NCBI RefSeq assembly: GCF_964204865.1
Contig: NC_135262.1
Location: forward strand, 7,440,001-7,504,000
DNA: 64,000 nt
Source of the DNA: Styela clava
Taxonomy: Eukaryota; Chordata; Ascidiacea; Stolidobranchia; Styelidae
Direction: 5' to 3'
Under the pieces are notes generated by a model. That model was given only the letters and a program-made list of their open reading frames with translations. It did not search any database and had not been told where the DNA came from. Below are positions 49,224 to 60,300 of this stretch, in pieces; within the stretch, counting starts at the first letter, position 1, and every line of letters begins with the position of its first letter. Both the position numbers and the translations under genes were made by a program.

Positions 49224-49256
49224 CACTTGATCTTAGCCAAAAGGCCGAGAAGCGAT
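49224..49256 (-). other. U2 snRNA nucleotides 1-33 fused to the LINE 5' end
   Basis: The minus strand from 49256 reads ATCGCTTCTCGGCCTTTTGG then CTAAGATCAAGTG, identical over 33 nt to the 5' end of U2 snRNA, starting at its first transcribed base. The match stops just where the branch-site recognition sequence GUAGUA would begin. It is not a U2 gene: there is no Sm site or 3' stem-loops. The base at 49256 could also belong to the duplicated target. Confidence 0.93.
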
Positions 49257-49269
49257 CTTAAGGGATTTT
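49257..49269. repeat. Target-site duplication, 5' side of the LINE
   Basis: cttaagggatttt abuts the first U2 base, with no extra nucleotides between. Its partner is at 43520-43532. Confidence 0.85.
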
Positions 49270-49724
49270 CTCCCCAGGACACCGTGGCTACATACGCAAG
49301 GGAGGTACGCGTATAGTAACATGGCAAAGTAGGACAAGTAGAATTGGATAAAAGTAGCCCATTTCTAAGCTAACAATTATGGTAATCTATTACCATCTGA
49401 GATTCCAGGCATTAGGCCTTCTTTAAATGGTTTGACCAATGACATGTATATATGCTCATTGGTTTGAAACATGATGTAAATAAGTCGCCATATTTCAAAC
49501 AGTTCCGTCATCACTTACACTCACTGGAGCTATAAATTTGTTTCATATTCAGACCCATAACAACGTCTTACAAATGCTGTCAACGTGTTCTCGACGTACG
49601 CTTCAATAATATCATTGACATACTTGATCTGTATAAAGCCTGGAGGTTCGCTTAACCGCAAACAAAGAGGGTTGGATATGACGATCAGGATGTGCGTGAG
49701 ATTCAAGTGAGTCGGGTGCGGACA

Positions 49725-50110
49725 GATATGGGAGGGCAGCGGGTCGAGTAACCGGGAAGGAGATGGGTTAGTGGGTCGAGGATAAGAAGGCTGAAGGAGA
49801 TGGGTTAGTGGGTCGAGGATAAGAAGGCTGAAGGTCGAGGATAGGAAACGGGGAGGGAGATCTAGGGTAGTAGTTAGGGGATAAGGGGCTGAGAGAGGTG
49901 GTGCAGTGGGTCGAGGATAGGAAGGCTGAGAAAATAGGGCAGTGGGACGAGGGTGGGGAACAGTCAGGAAGATGAATCGAGGATAGGACGGCTGAGGAAG
50001 ATGGGGCAGCGGGCCGAGTGTAGGGAACCAGGAGTGAGATTGAGAGAGATGGGTCGAGGGTAGGAAGGCTGAGGGATGTAGGGCAGCGGGTTGAGAATAG
50101 GAAAATTGGG
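49725..50110 (-). repeat. Minisatellite, about 37-bp unit, inverted relative to 42-43 kb
   Basis: Repeats of GGGTCGAGGATAGGAAGGCT followed by GAGGGAGAT and GGGGCAGC, about ten diverged units. The reverse complement is the CT-rich minisatellite at 42130-43385. Long open frames on the minus strand here are repeat artefacts. Confidence 0.75.
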
Positions 50111-52429
50111 TAAGACCAAATTTCAAGCATGGTTACGAGCGCCTAATACGATGCTACTGATACTGCAAGAGCTACTGATACTATAATAATGAATTAATTA
50201 TAGTGTAAAATTGTGCGTTAATAATTTGATACCCAATGCCGATCCGGGAACATTTCGGTCCTTACAAGGACACAGGCTCTTTGCATATCGTTAGATATCT
50301 ATGGGTACTTGTACATGGTCTTGTTAGGTGCAAAAGGCATGCATTAGCGTCGTATAAAAAAGGAAAATTGGACATGAATAGAACAATTTTTCGATCTGCT
50401 CATTGCTAAATGATATTTTTTCGCTTCCATTACAGTCAGTAGGCCTACAAAGAAAACATTTTTGTATGATCCATCCACGACAAATGTTGCCGTTTCTGAA
50501 ATATAATCGTCTCTGTAGGTGACGCTAATGTATTTAAACATGAACTAATAGCGAACAATTTTCATTTTGGGGAACCAATACTGTCTTTCAAAACGGCATC
50601 CTTGTATTTGGTGCAGATGTTGTCGGAGATTGCCATGTATTTGAAATTTAAACAAATCTGGTTAGTGCTTATAATAGTTTAGCCTTCTGCGTAACTAAAT
50701 GCAAGTAGGTCTACTAACTAACCGTGCCCAACGCTGCTCAAATCCCGAGATCAGACGAGATTGAGTGTTTTCAACATGGTATGTGTTGCATCAAAAACCA
50801 AATACACTTAAAGTCGTAAGGAAGTTCCGTTTTTTACTAACGTAGCGCCTCGGTACCGCGCTCTAACTTTAAAGTGGTGAAAATTATATTTTCATATATA
50901 TATATATCGAATTAGAAAATTTACATTCTAAAGTATATTTACGGACAATAAGGCGATACTTTTATATTTGTTGTATTTCATTCGAAGAAAACGTAAACGG
51001 GGATGTTACAAAACAATAGCACCGGATTTGGATGTAGGCAATGAAGCACTACCTGATTATTACATTACGCGCACCGGATTATAAGGCGCACCATCGATTT
51101 GAGATGAGAAGGATTTAAAGTGCGTCTTATGGTTTATAAAATGCGGTTGTTTGGTAGATTTTACTGGGGTCAAAGGTCGGAAAAACATTCATTACATTTG
51201 TAATTAAAAATTTCCACCCGCTTAATATTCATTTGCTACTTCAGTTTTTGACTCGTTTATGTGATGAATTGTATTGTATTTTCGTTGACGACAGCCGAAC
51301 CTTTAACCTTTGTATGCATATGCATTTATTTTGTATGCATATATTTCTGGGAATCCAACACAGAGGCGATAGAGATCAACAAATTTTCCAGACGCAGCCA
51401 AGCGACGCGATTAAAAATTACTATAGTGACATTCCACAAATTAAAATGCAATAACTGCTGGGTAATTTCATCCCTGGATTATATGGAATATTATATCGGA
51501 TGGAATTATCTAGATATTACTGATATATATGTTTGTTCACTTGGTACACAATATATCTTCATTTATATTTAATTTCTTTATTATTTACTTATTGAATAAT
51601 CCACATTGTGGATCCATTTAAAATGTAGTGTAAAATGTAATGTATTTATATGTTATATGTAGTAATGTTATATGTTTTTTTACTTTTTGTACACAATATG
51701 CAGATACCGGTAGACTATGTCTTTATTTATAATTATTTTTTACTCATTGAATAATCCACATTGCGGAACCATTAAAAAAAAATAAAAGGTAATTTTAGCA
51801 AAATGGTAGGGAATTCTTCATAGGCTCATTAAATTCATTTCATTATAAATAGAAAATATCCTAATTTTGTTAAGGGATTGGAGATACTCAAGAAATTGTG
51901 TTTTATTAATGTTATGTTGTAATGGAATATGGGAATAAACTTTTTTATTAGTTCACGATAATTGGTAAATTTAATAGGAAAAGAAATAGGTTTAAATAAT
52001 CTCTTTATCTTTCATTTATATATTATGCTTGCTCATGATAAAAAAAATATCAATCTACAAAAAAGACACAATCTTGATTTGGTCGATCAAAATTCAATTC
52101 AATCCTGTATACATCGGATTTTCTCAAATAAAAAAATGCTATCCCTCTGTCCAAATGCAGAGTTATTGGTGATGTTTATATACAAAAAAAACAATATATT
52201 GCCGCTTTATCTGTTGAATTAGTCGATCCGAATTAATGTCTTTAAACTTTTTCCCGTATTTTTTTATTTTGTTATTCAAGTTAAGAAATAATTACATTTA
52301 TACTGATCAGTATAATCAGTTATATTCAATCTTCCAATATATTAAACAGAATATGCAAATTAAATTAACAGATTAGATTTCTTTATTTATCTTTTCCAAG
52401 TATACCCAAATCGGTTGAAGGTCAATAAT
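50111..52429. other. Intergenic region upstream of UBE3B
   Basis: AT-rich, no conserved ORF. CGCACCGGATTATAAGGCGC at about 51068 looks like a transposon end. A segment TTGAATAATCCACATTG occurs twice (51593 and 51748). A tract ending CTTTTCCAAG (AG at 52399-52400) precedes the UBE3B start by 29 nt. Confidence 0.35.
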
Positions 52430-55400
52430 ATGTTTCCAAGCACGGGTCAAGGCCCAAAAAATGTTGTTCAAAATGCAAGACAAGCAAGAGAAGAACGAGC
52501 ATTACAGAAAAAACAAGAAGTTGCCATCTTGAAGATTCAAGCACTTGTGAGAGGATTTCTCTCAAGAAGAAAATTTTGTCGATCTTGGATGGATGATATT
52601 GACATTATCATTGGATACAAAGAAGAAAAACCGTATAATGTGTCAAAAACTAAGCATAATTCATCTAACACAAACATTGTATCAACTTCAAAACTTGCTG
52701 TTGATAATAAAATGACACAAGAATGGCAATTTAAATCATTTTCTTCATCAACTCTCACAGGGACCTACGGCAATTTATCCCTTAATCAAACCAAGAATAT
52801 CCAGGATGCTAATCCGAATAAAAATGAGACGAGCGCTGATCAAGCTACCTCCGATAAAATCAACTCCGCACAGACAAGCTCTGTGAAAACAGAAAATTCT
52901 GAAAATATATCTATAGAATTGGCTATAACACCAAAAGTCTTGAATGGCACTGAAATATTCAATGTTACAAAACAATTGCTATTTATATTCAAACTTGAAC
53001 GTGACAAATGGAGATTTGAAAAATTATGCAAAATAATTTTGGACAATTCAAATTCAGATAAAAATATAAAGTCATCGTATTGCAGTCTTTGTGTAAGTAA
53101 ACAATTTGCATTGCCATGGATACAGCAAGTTAAAAATCTATTGAAGATATGTTGCCAGTATTTGGTTGTATTAAATCCACAAGAGCATCATAGCTCACGA
53201 TTGATCAACATTTGTCTAAATATGATGCTTTTATTTACTGATGCATCCGAATGGAAAATAAGTAAAAAACAGCCAGCACTGAAGGTAATATTATCTCAGA
53301 TAAGTAATAATATTTCCCTTGATCTATTAAATCACTCCTCAATGCAAATTCTCGGATCATTGCTTAATAAAAAAGTGGCATCCATGCAGACTCAACATAA
53401 TGAACCTATGTTACTGGCCGCCTTCACCATGGCAACGAGACCGCTTATCACCAGTGGTGTAAAAGATGACAATCTAGTCATTTTTGTTAAATATATTTTA
53501 TCAGTTCCAGCGCTTATCAGCAATAAAACTATACCTCATGGAGTATCTGTCTTAATCAAAAATCAGATATTACATCGAATTTTATCATTACTACATGGTG
53601 AAGGACAGTGCATAGCTTACAAAATGTTTGAGAAGAGACACAATTCATCAAACACAGCCATAGATGTTCTATGCACTGTCGCGAATCTTGGACAACTTGC
53701 TGTATTAGATAAGAATGCTTTGGAAGGGAATTACATGCAGTTTGTGTCACTCATAAATCAGTTACTTGATTATTTAGTTCAATGCAGTTGCCAACAGAAT
53801 GCATCCTCTTCTACAACTTGGCACCCAGTTCTTGGGTTTTTCAAATCTTCAGAAAACGCACAAAATCAGTCAATGAGGTTTGTTAAAATACAGCTTGAAA
53901 GTTACTGGAACCCTGCCTTGTTAAGAGCAGTCTTTCGCGACGTTCTAACACTTGAATCCTTACATTCTGATGATGTCACTCCCACTCAAGCTGAACAACT
54001 CGCTACAAAAGTAGTTCAAAAAGCGAAGTTGTCTGATAGAGTTTCATCTTATTTGAAGAAGTTTTCTATGTCGAAATCTAGAGTTGCTTACAAACCAACA
54101 GGGGGGCGAAAACTCGAATATGCAGAAGTAAAAAACACAATGTCAACCTGTTTAATGCTAAGAAAGCTGTTGAGTGTCATTACCAAACAGTTGCAACTTG
54201 AAATGTTAACTGGACTCACTTTCATGGATGAAGTTTTATGTAGATTATGGAGATTTATTTGTGAATTGGGATCTTCTGGTGGACTAAAGTTATTCCTTTC
54301 TGCATTGACTCTACCACCTGATGTAGCGGAGCCATATTTTGCTGTTTTTACTCTTTTTTGCGACATGACAGCGCATATTTTATCAATTCTTGATGATATT
54401 GAATTTTACGAGGAACAGATACCCTTTCATTTAGAAGAACTTGTCACAATATCAGAATCTTTAAAAACCTTTGTATTTCGAATCATTTGGGAACATAAGC
54501 TATCTAATCCAGATCACCAAATGTATGGTGTTTTTGAATCAGCGTTAACATTACTACTGATGCTTTATGATAGAGATGCTAGAAGACCATTTACTCCTAT
54601 AGGACATTGGATATGTAGGGATGTTAAAATGAGTACAATTTGGTCTGAAATTGAGAAATCTTCTACAAGAGGCTTAACTGTGATTGATAAAATTCCATTT
54701 GTGATTCCTCATAAAGATCGAGTTGTATTGTTCAGATCATTTGTGGCAACAGAAAAAAATGCATATTATGATGAAATTCCGTCACATATTACTGTTCATC
54801 GAAGTCGGCTTTTAGAAGATGGTTTTGAACAACTTAGCGCGATGCAGAATATAATGTTAAAAGGAACAATTCGAGTGAAGTTTATCAATGATCTTGGACT
54901 GGATGAAGCGGGAATTGATCAAGATGGTGTTTTCAAGGAATTTTTAGAAGAAATTATTAAAAAAGTTTTCAATCCTGACATGAATTTGTTTCGAATTACT
55001 ACGGAAGAGGATGGAAAGCTTTATCCATCACCATCTTCATATCTCCAAGATGATCACCTTCGACTGTTCAATTTTGTTGGACGAATGCTTGGAAAGGCTG
55101 TATACGAAGGTATCGTAGTCGATGTACCGTTTGCAACATTCTTTTTAAGACATTTGCAACAGCAACATAGTTTATTGTACAGTCCACTTGACGAATTGCC
55201 TTCTCTTGACGCAGAATTTTATAAGAATTTAACATGGATTAAAAGATATGAGGGTGACATTTCTGATCTCGATTTGACATTCACTTATGAAGAAGACGTG
55301 ATGGGACGACTTGAAACTCGAGAATTGGAACCTGGTGGTGCAGCCATTCCTGTTACTAATCAAAATAGAATAACCTATATTCATAAATTAGCACATTATC

Positions 55401-55957
55401 GTCTACACACTCAAATAAAAGAGCAAACTAGAGCATTTATCGCAGGCTTTAGATCAATTGTTAACAAACAATGGACATCAATGTTTTCTGCACCTGAATT
55501 ACAAAGATTAATTTCAGGTGACAATGTTGACTTAGATTTATCAGATTTGAAGAAAAATGTAACTTATTATGGTGGATTTCACTCATCTCATCGGGTTGTA
55601 AAATGGTTGTGGGATATTTTAGAAAAAGATTATACTCCGCAACAACGATCCGCTTTTCTCAAATTCGTTACTTCTTGTTCGAGACCACCTATTCTCGGCT
55701 TTACACATTTGCAACCAACATTTTCTATCAGATGCGTTGAGGTCTCGGACGACGATGACACAGGGGATTCTGTTGGCACTGTATTGAGAGGATTTTTTAG
55801 AATATCTACCAAGAAACAAAGCGGACAAAAGCACAGACTTCCTACAGCTTCAACGTGTTTTAATTTGTTGAAACTTCCTAATTATCCATCGAAAGACATT
55901 TTAAGAGATAAGCTCAAACAAGCGATAGCCAATAATACTGGATTTGAATTGTCATAA
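52430..55957 (+). CDS. UBE3B: HECT-type E3 ubiquitin-protein ligase UBE3B
   Basis: 1175 residues in one exon (human 1068). The N-terminus has QNARQAREERALQKKQE and an IQ motif (IQALVRGFLSRR, 36-47), which in vertebrate UBE3B binds calmodulin. A helical middle follows; the first 170 residues after the IQ motif are Ser/Asn-rich and longer than in human. The C-terminal HECT domain (about 800-1175) is strongly conserved: VKFINDLGLDEAGIDQDGVF, GRMLGKAVYEG, SFLK-like KFVTSCSRPP, and catalytic Cys1143 in STCFNLLKLPNY; it ends in GFELS. It transfers ubiquitin from E2 through that Cys. I chose the ATG at 52430 because MFPSTGQG corresponds to the human MF start; upstream in-frame codons lack ATG. Introns are absent, unlike human. 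Confidence 0.96.
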   Translation: MFPSTGQGPKNVVQNARQAREERALQKKQEVAILKIQALVRGFLSRRKFCRSWMDDIDIIIGYKEEKPYNVSKTKHNSSNTNIVSTSKLAVDNKMTQEWQFKSFSSSTLTGTYGNLSLNQTKNIQDANPNKNETSADQATSDKINSAQTSSVKTENSENISIELAITPKVLNGTEIFNVTKQLLFIFKLERDKWRFEKLCKIILDNSNSDKNIKSSYCSLCVSKQFALPWIQQVKNLLKICCQYLVVLNPQEHHSSRLINICLNMMLLFTDASEWKISKKQPALKVILSQISNNISLDLLNHSSMQILGSLLNKKVASMQTQHNEPMLLAAFTMATRPLITSGVKDDNLVIFVKYILSVPALISNKTIPHGVSVLIKNQILHRILSLLHGEGQCIAYKMFEKRHNSSNTAIDVLCTVANLGQLAVLDKNALEGNYMQFVSLINQLLDYLVQCSCQQNASSSTTWHPVLGFFKSSENAQNQSMRFVKIQLESYWNPALLRAVFRDVLTLESLHSDDVTPTQAEQLATKVVQKAKLSDRVSSYLKKFSMSKSRVAYKPTGGRKLEYAEVKNTMSTCLMLRKLLSVITKQLQLEMLTGLTFMDEVLCRLWRFICELGSSGGLKLFLSALTLPPDVAEPYFAVFTLFCDMTAHILSILDDIEFYEEQIPFHLEELVTISESLKTFVFRIIWEHKLSNPDHQMYGVFESALTLLLMLYDRDARRPFTPIGHWICRDVKMSTIWSEIEKSSTRGLTVIDKIPFVIPHKDRVVLFRSFVATEKNAYYDEIPSHITVHRSRLLEDGFEQLSAMQNIMLKGTIRVKFINDLGLDEAGIDQDGVFKEFLEEIIKKVFNPDMNLFRITTEEDGKLYPSPSSYLQDDHLRLFNFVGRMLGKAVYEGIVVDVPFATFFLRHLQQQHSLLYSPLDELPSLDAEFYKNLTWIKRYEGDISDLDLTFTYEEDVMGRLETRELEPGGAAIPVTNQNRITYIHKLAHYRLHTQIKEQTRAFIAGFRSIVNKQWTSMFSAPELQRLISGDNVDLDLSDLKKNVTYYGGFHSSHRVVKWLWDILEKDYTPQQRSAFLKFVTSCSRPPILGFTHLQPTFSIRCVEVSDDDDTGDSVGTVLRGFFRISTKKQSGQKHRLPTASTCFNLLKLPNYPSKDILRDKLKQAIANNTGFELS

Positions 55958-57362
55958 GCAGTTTTGGGAATATACAAGATCTTCCAGCATTATCTGTTGT
56001 TTGTCATTGTTTTGTGTTAATTTTTTTTCGTAATCTTGCCCTAAAATTCTTATCAATCATATTAACTGACAACTGCTTGTTGAGGATTATATTTGTCCTC
56101 ATTTAGTGTAGTGTAGGTTTTCATATTCACCCCGCGGTTGAGAAGAAAGTCAGCGTGATGACTTGTTCAGATGGCCCCTCGTCAGGTTACCAGTCAATGT
56201 GGGAAATAGTTAAAACAATTACTAGTTCCAGATGCATGGATTTGATGGTGGACGAAGCCGTGAACAACCAGTGATTACATCAACCTCCCTTCGGTGATGA
56301 GGAGTCCAGCAATCCTGTCACATATTTATCCCCATTGCGAGCGCGTTTTCAACTTGGTATGATGCACCAACTGCTTGCTGTGTTTCACAAATTGGACAGA
56401 TAGAAGCTTCATATTAGAAGAAGCTTTTCTTATGACTACCGGTATTTATTATTTTCAATATTACTTCTTGATTAAGAAAATAGCTTGTTATATGTGCTAG
56501 ATTTGCTTGAATCAATGTTCAGGTAATCAATGATTTTAGTTTGACCTTATTCTATTTTTCATATTATTATCTGATCTTTCTCGTGCTCATGGTTACTATA
56601 TGCTTGTAACAGCTTATCATCACTCAGCAGCGTTTAAGGTGGTGTAGAAAATTTGCCTGATTTTAGTCTTTTGTGACAAATTTTGTAAACATACCGGTAT
56701 TAAATGAAATAAATAATGAAAAACTTTCATTTTTTTTGTGGTGGCTTGCGCATTGTTTAGACAGTAATTATGCCCAAACTAAAAGATACTGTTCATTCTA
56801 TAAAAATTGTAACCTTAAATGCATTCCATTGGTGGCTTTTGTAGATACGTGTTTGGCCGTAGAAGTAAGCGTTGAGCATCTATGAGTAAGTTCATTATAG
56901 ATGTTATGTACTGTGAAAATTTACCTTTCAAAATTTATTGTATAAAGGAAGAAATTTATATGCGATCTTGCTTGTTATGAATCTGATCTGTATTATTAGA
57001 TTATGATTTTGTTCTTTATTATTATATATGGATAGTTGTCGTAATTAAAACTTGTTTGTATCAGTTTTGTTTGGATTATTAATGTTTAAAATTGGATATT
57101 AATTCGTCCATTGTACAGCGAAATTATAATACGTTATAATTTGTGAGAAAAAGATTTTTGAAATGTATCTTTCAATAAAAGTATCGAAACTTCTGATTTT
57201 TCAAATTTCTACTTTTTTCAAGTTAATCTTTTGAAATTTCCAAAAGTTGTTCAAAAAACATCACATTATATTTCTTTTTTTTCCCTTATCATGCACTTGA
57301 TGTTAAATTTTGTTTTCTATTTCAGAAAGATATATGCTGGTGCTAAATGATAAAATTAAAAT
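55958..57362. other. Spacer between UBE3B and WDR35
   Basis: 1.4 kb, AT-rich, holding the UBE3B 3' end. A repeat-like segment around 56245-56345 shares GAGTCCAGCAATCC with an HD-PTP intron at 13.96 kb. TTTTCTATTTCAG (AG at 57324-57325) lies 37 nt before the WDR35 ATG. Two ATGs (57334, 57347) in the short leader start out-of-frame uORFs overlapping the main start. Confidence 0.45.
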
Positions 57363-60300
57363 ATGTTTGTTTATCTGAGTAAAAAAATCGCAATTCCTAA
57401 TGATACAACATTAAAATGTGTCTCATGGAACAAACAATTTGGCTTTATTGCTTGCGGAGGCGGGGACGGATTATTAAAAGTTCTTAAGCTGGAAACACAA
57501 GTATCTGATGATTCTAAAGTCAAAGGATTGGCAGCTCCTAGTAACTTGAGCATGAATCAATCCTTAGAAGGACATAACGGCGAAATCAGAGTTGCGACGT
57601 GGAATGAACAATTTCAAAAACTGACAACGAGTGATCAAAATGGTTTGATTATCGTGTGGATGATGTATAAAGGGAATTGGTACGAAGAGATGATTAATAA
57701 TCGAAATAAATCAGTGGTCAGATCAATGTGTTGGAACGCGGAAGGACAAAAAATATGCATCGCGTATGAAGATGGGGCCGTCATTGTAGGCTCTGTCGAT
57801 GGTAATCGTATTTGGGGAAAAGAATTCAAAAACATGCAACTTACTCATGTCACTTGGTCTCCTGATGGAAAATTATTACTCTTTGGAACAACAAATGGCG
57901 AAGTCAATATTTTTGACAATTTTGGAAATTATATCAATAAGATGGAATTACAATGTTTGATTAATGCAACTGGTGCAGTCAGCCTAAGCGGATTGACATG
58001 GTATAACGGAATACTTGGTTATGTCGAACCGAATTGCCCATGTCTTGCAATCTGTTTTGACAATGGAAGGTGTCAAATTATGAGAGATGAAGTGGACGAT
58101 AATCCAATATTGATTGATACAAAAATGCATGCGGTTGATATACAATGGAATGATTGTGGTTCAACGTTAGCTATTGCAGGCTCACAGACATCAGTACAGA
58201 ATGATAAAACCATCAACGTAGTGCAATTTTTCAGTGCATTTGGAGAACCTTTATACACTTTAAAAGTACCGGGTAAAAGTATCTGTGGGGTTGGATGGGA
58301 AGGGGGAAGTTTGAGAATATCTATAGGTGTGGATTCGTTTCTCTACTTTGCAAATATTCGTCCTGATTACAAATGGGGTTATATGTCCAATACTGTTGTC
58401 TATGCCCATCAAAAACCTGATCGACCTGACTATTGTCTCATATTTTGGGAGGCTTCTCGAAATGTCAAAAACGTTAAATATGTGAAAAATTTGAGTGGAT
58501 TATGTGCAGGAGGCGACCATTGTTGCCTAGTGACACAATCAGAGGATGATGGTGGACAAAATGTGCTTGTTCTTTGTAACGCTATCGGCACACCTATGGA
58601 TTCAAAATTCATAGATATCGAACCACATTTTGTGTGCATGACGGCAACTCATATCATTACTGCATCTTACAATGCCATACACGTTTGGCAGTACACATCT
58701 GTTAGTTCAGTTGTTTCACTTGATTACGCTCATGTCATGCCTCAGCTTGGTGTACACAAAGAGAAAAAGGAAAAGTTGTTTCACATTGATGATGAGAATC
58801 CAGAACGCAGTAAAGTTGATGAAATTAATCCAAGTGTTGTGAACGCAAACACGCAAGATCCAATTTGTAGTATTTGTGCTTCTGATAAAGTTGTTATTGT
58901 CGCTAGGGAGTCTGGTACCATCCATAGATATGCTTTTCCAAATTTGGAGCTTAGCAACCGTTATGCAGTTGCATATGAACCAAAAAGAATGTCCTTGAAT
59001 TGTAACTCTTCTCGTCTTGGTATTATAAACACCGGTGGAATGTTGACTATTTTTGATTTGAATGCCAGAGTTACAGATGAAAATGGGCAAGAAATAATTG
59101 GTGAACAGTTACATTTTGAACGCAAGGATGTATGGGATATCAAATGGGCTGATGATAATCCTGAATTATTCGCAATGATGGAGAAAACTAGAATGTACAT
59201 TTTCAGAAATCTGGATCCAGAAGAACCAATCCAATGCTCTGGTTATTTATGTAAATTCAGTGATTTGGAAGTGACTGCTGTTCTTTTGGATGAAATCTTG
59301 GCAGATCCTGACAATCCAACAAAAGATAATTTGATTGAACTTGAAATCAAGTCTTTGAGAGACACCCGTGCACTTGTGAAGACTGTAGGAATGAAAGATG
59401 CCGCACAATTTGTGGATGACAACCCCCATCCACGATTATGGAGATTATTGGCAGAAGCCGCTCTTGATCGACTTGAGTTATCCGTCGCTGAACATGCATT
59501 TGTAAGATGCAAAGACTATCAAGGTATTCGATTAGTAAAACGATTAGCCCAACTACAAAACGAACAAATGAAATCTGCGGAAATTGCTGCTTATTTTCAC
59601 CGATTCGAAGAAGCAGAGAAAATTTATCTTGATATGGATAGACGTGATCTTGCTATCGAAATGCGAATGAAACTTGGAGATTGGTTTCGTGTCGTGCAAT
59701 TATTACAATCTGGCAGTGGAGGCGCAGATGACAAAAAACTGATGCAAGCCTGGGACGCGATAGGAAATTATTTCACAGACAGACAAAAATGGGCACATGC
59801 TGTGACTTACTTCACACAAAGCAACAATCAAGAACAACTACTGGAATGCTACTACATGCTCGAAGACTATGATTCCATGGCCGCTTTAGCAGGGTCTTTG
59901 CCAGAAAATCATAAATTACTCCCTCGAATTGCTAAGATCTTCAAAATGGTGGGAATGTGTGAGCAAGCGGTTCTTGCTTTCACAAAATGTGGTTTGATTA
60001 AACAAGCAGTTGACACGTGTGTGTATCTCAATCAATGGAACCAAGCAGTGGAATTAGCAAATACCCATAAAGTGAAAGAAATTGATGATCTTCTTGCAAA
60101 ATATGCAGCTCATCTTCTGCAAAAAGACAACCTCTTGCAAGCAATTGAATTGTATAGGAAAGCGAATCACTACATTTCTGCAGCAAAACTTGTCATGGAT
60201 ATAGCAAAAAGAGAAGCAGAAGCAAATGCCAGTCCCTTGCAGTTGAAAAAGATTTATGTTCTTGCTGGTCTTTTAGTAGAGAGTTACCATGACAGCATGA

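Larger units (their letters stand above)
43533..49256 (-). mobile_element. Full-length non-LTR retrotransposon (Tx1/L1-like) with U2 snRNA 5' head
   Basis: A 5.7-kb element on the minus strand. In sense order: 33 nt identical to the U2 snRNA 5' end, a 5' UTR of about 165 nt, ORF1 (CCHC gag-like), a 101-nt spacer, ORF2 (APE endonuclease - RT - CCHC), a 3' UTR with tandem repeats, and 41 uninterrupted A. Both ORFs are open and target duplications flank it, so the insertion is complete and young. The plus-strand nick implied by the duplication leaves ...GATTTT as primer for the poly(A), as in target-primed reverse transcription. The ORF1 zinc knuckles and APE-type ORF2 fit the Tx1 branch, which includes the U2-targeting Keno family. 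Confidence 0.93.

Noticed and set aside
49224-49256. A functional U2 snRNA gene
   Set aside because: Only 33 nt match; the branch-site region, Sm site and 3' stem-loops are absent and LINE sequence follows directly.
49530-50130. Minus-strand frames rich in Pro, Ser and Leu
   Set aside because: They are translations of the minisatellite.
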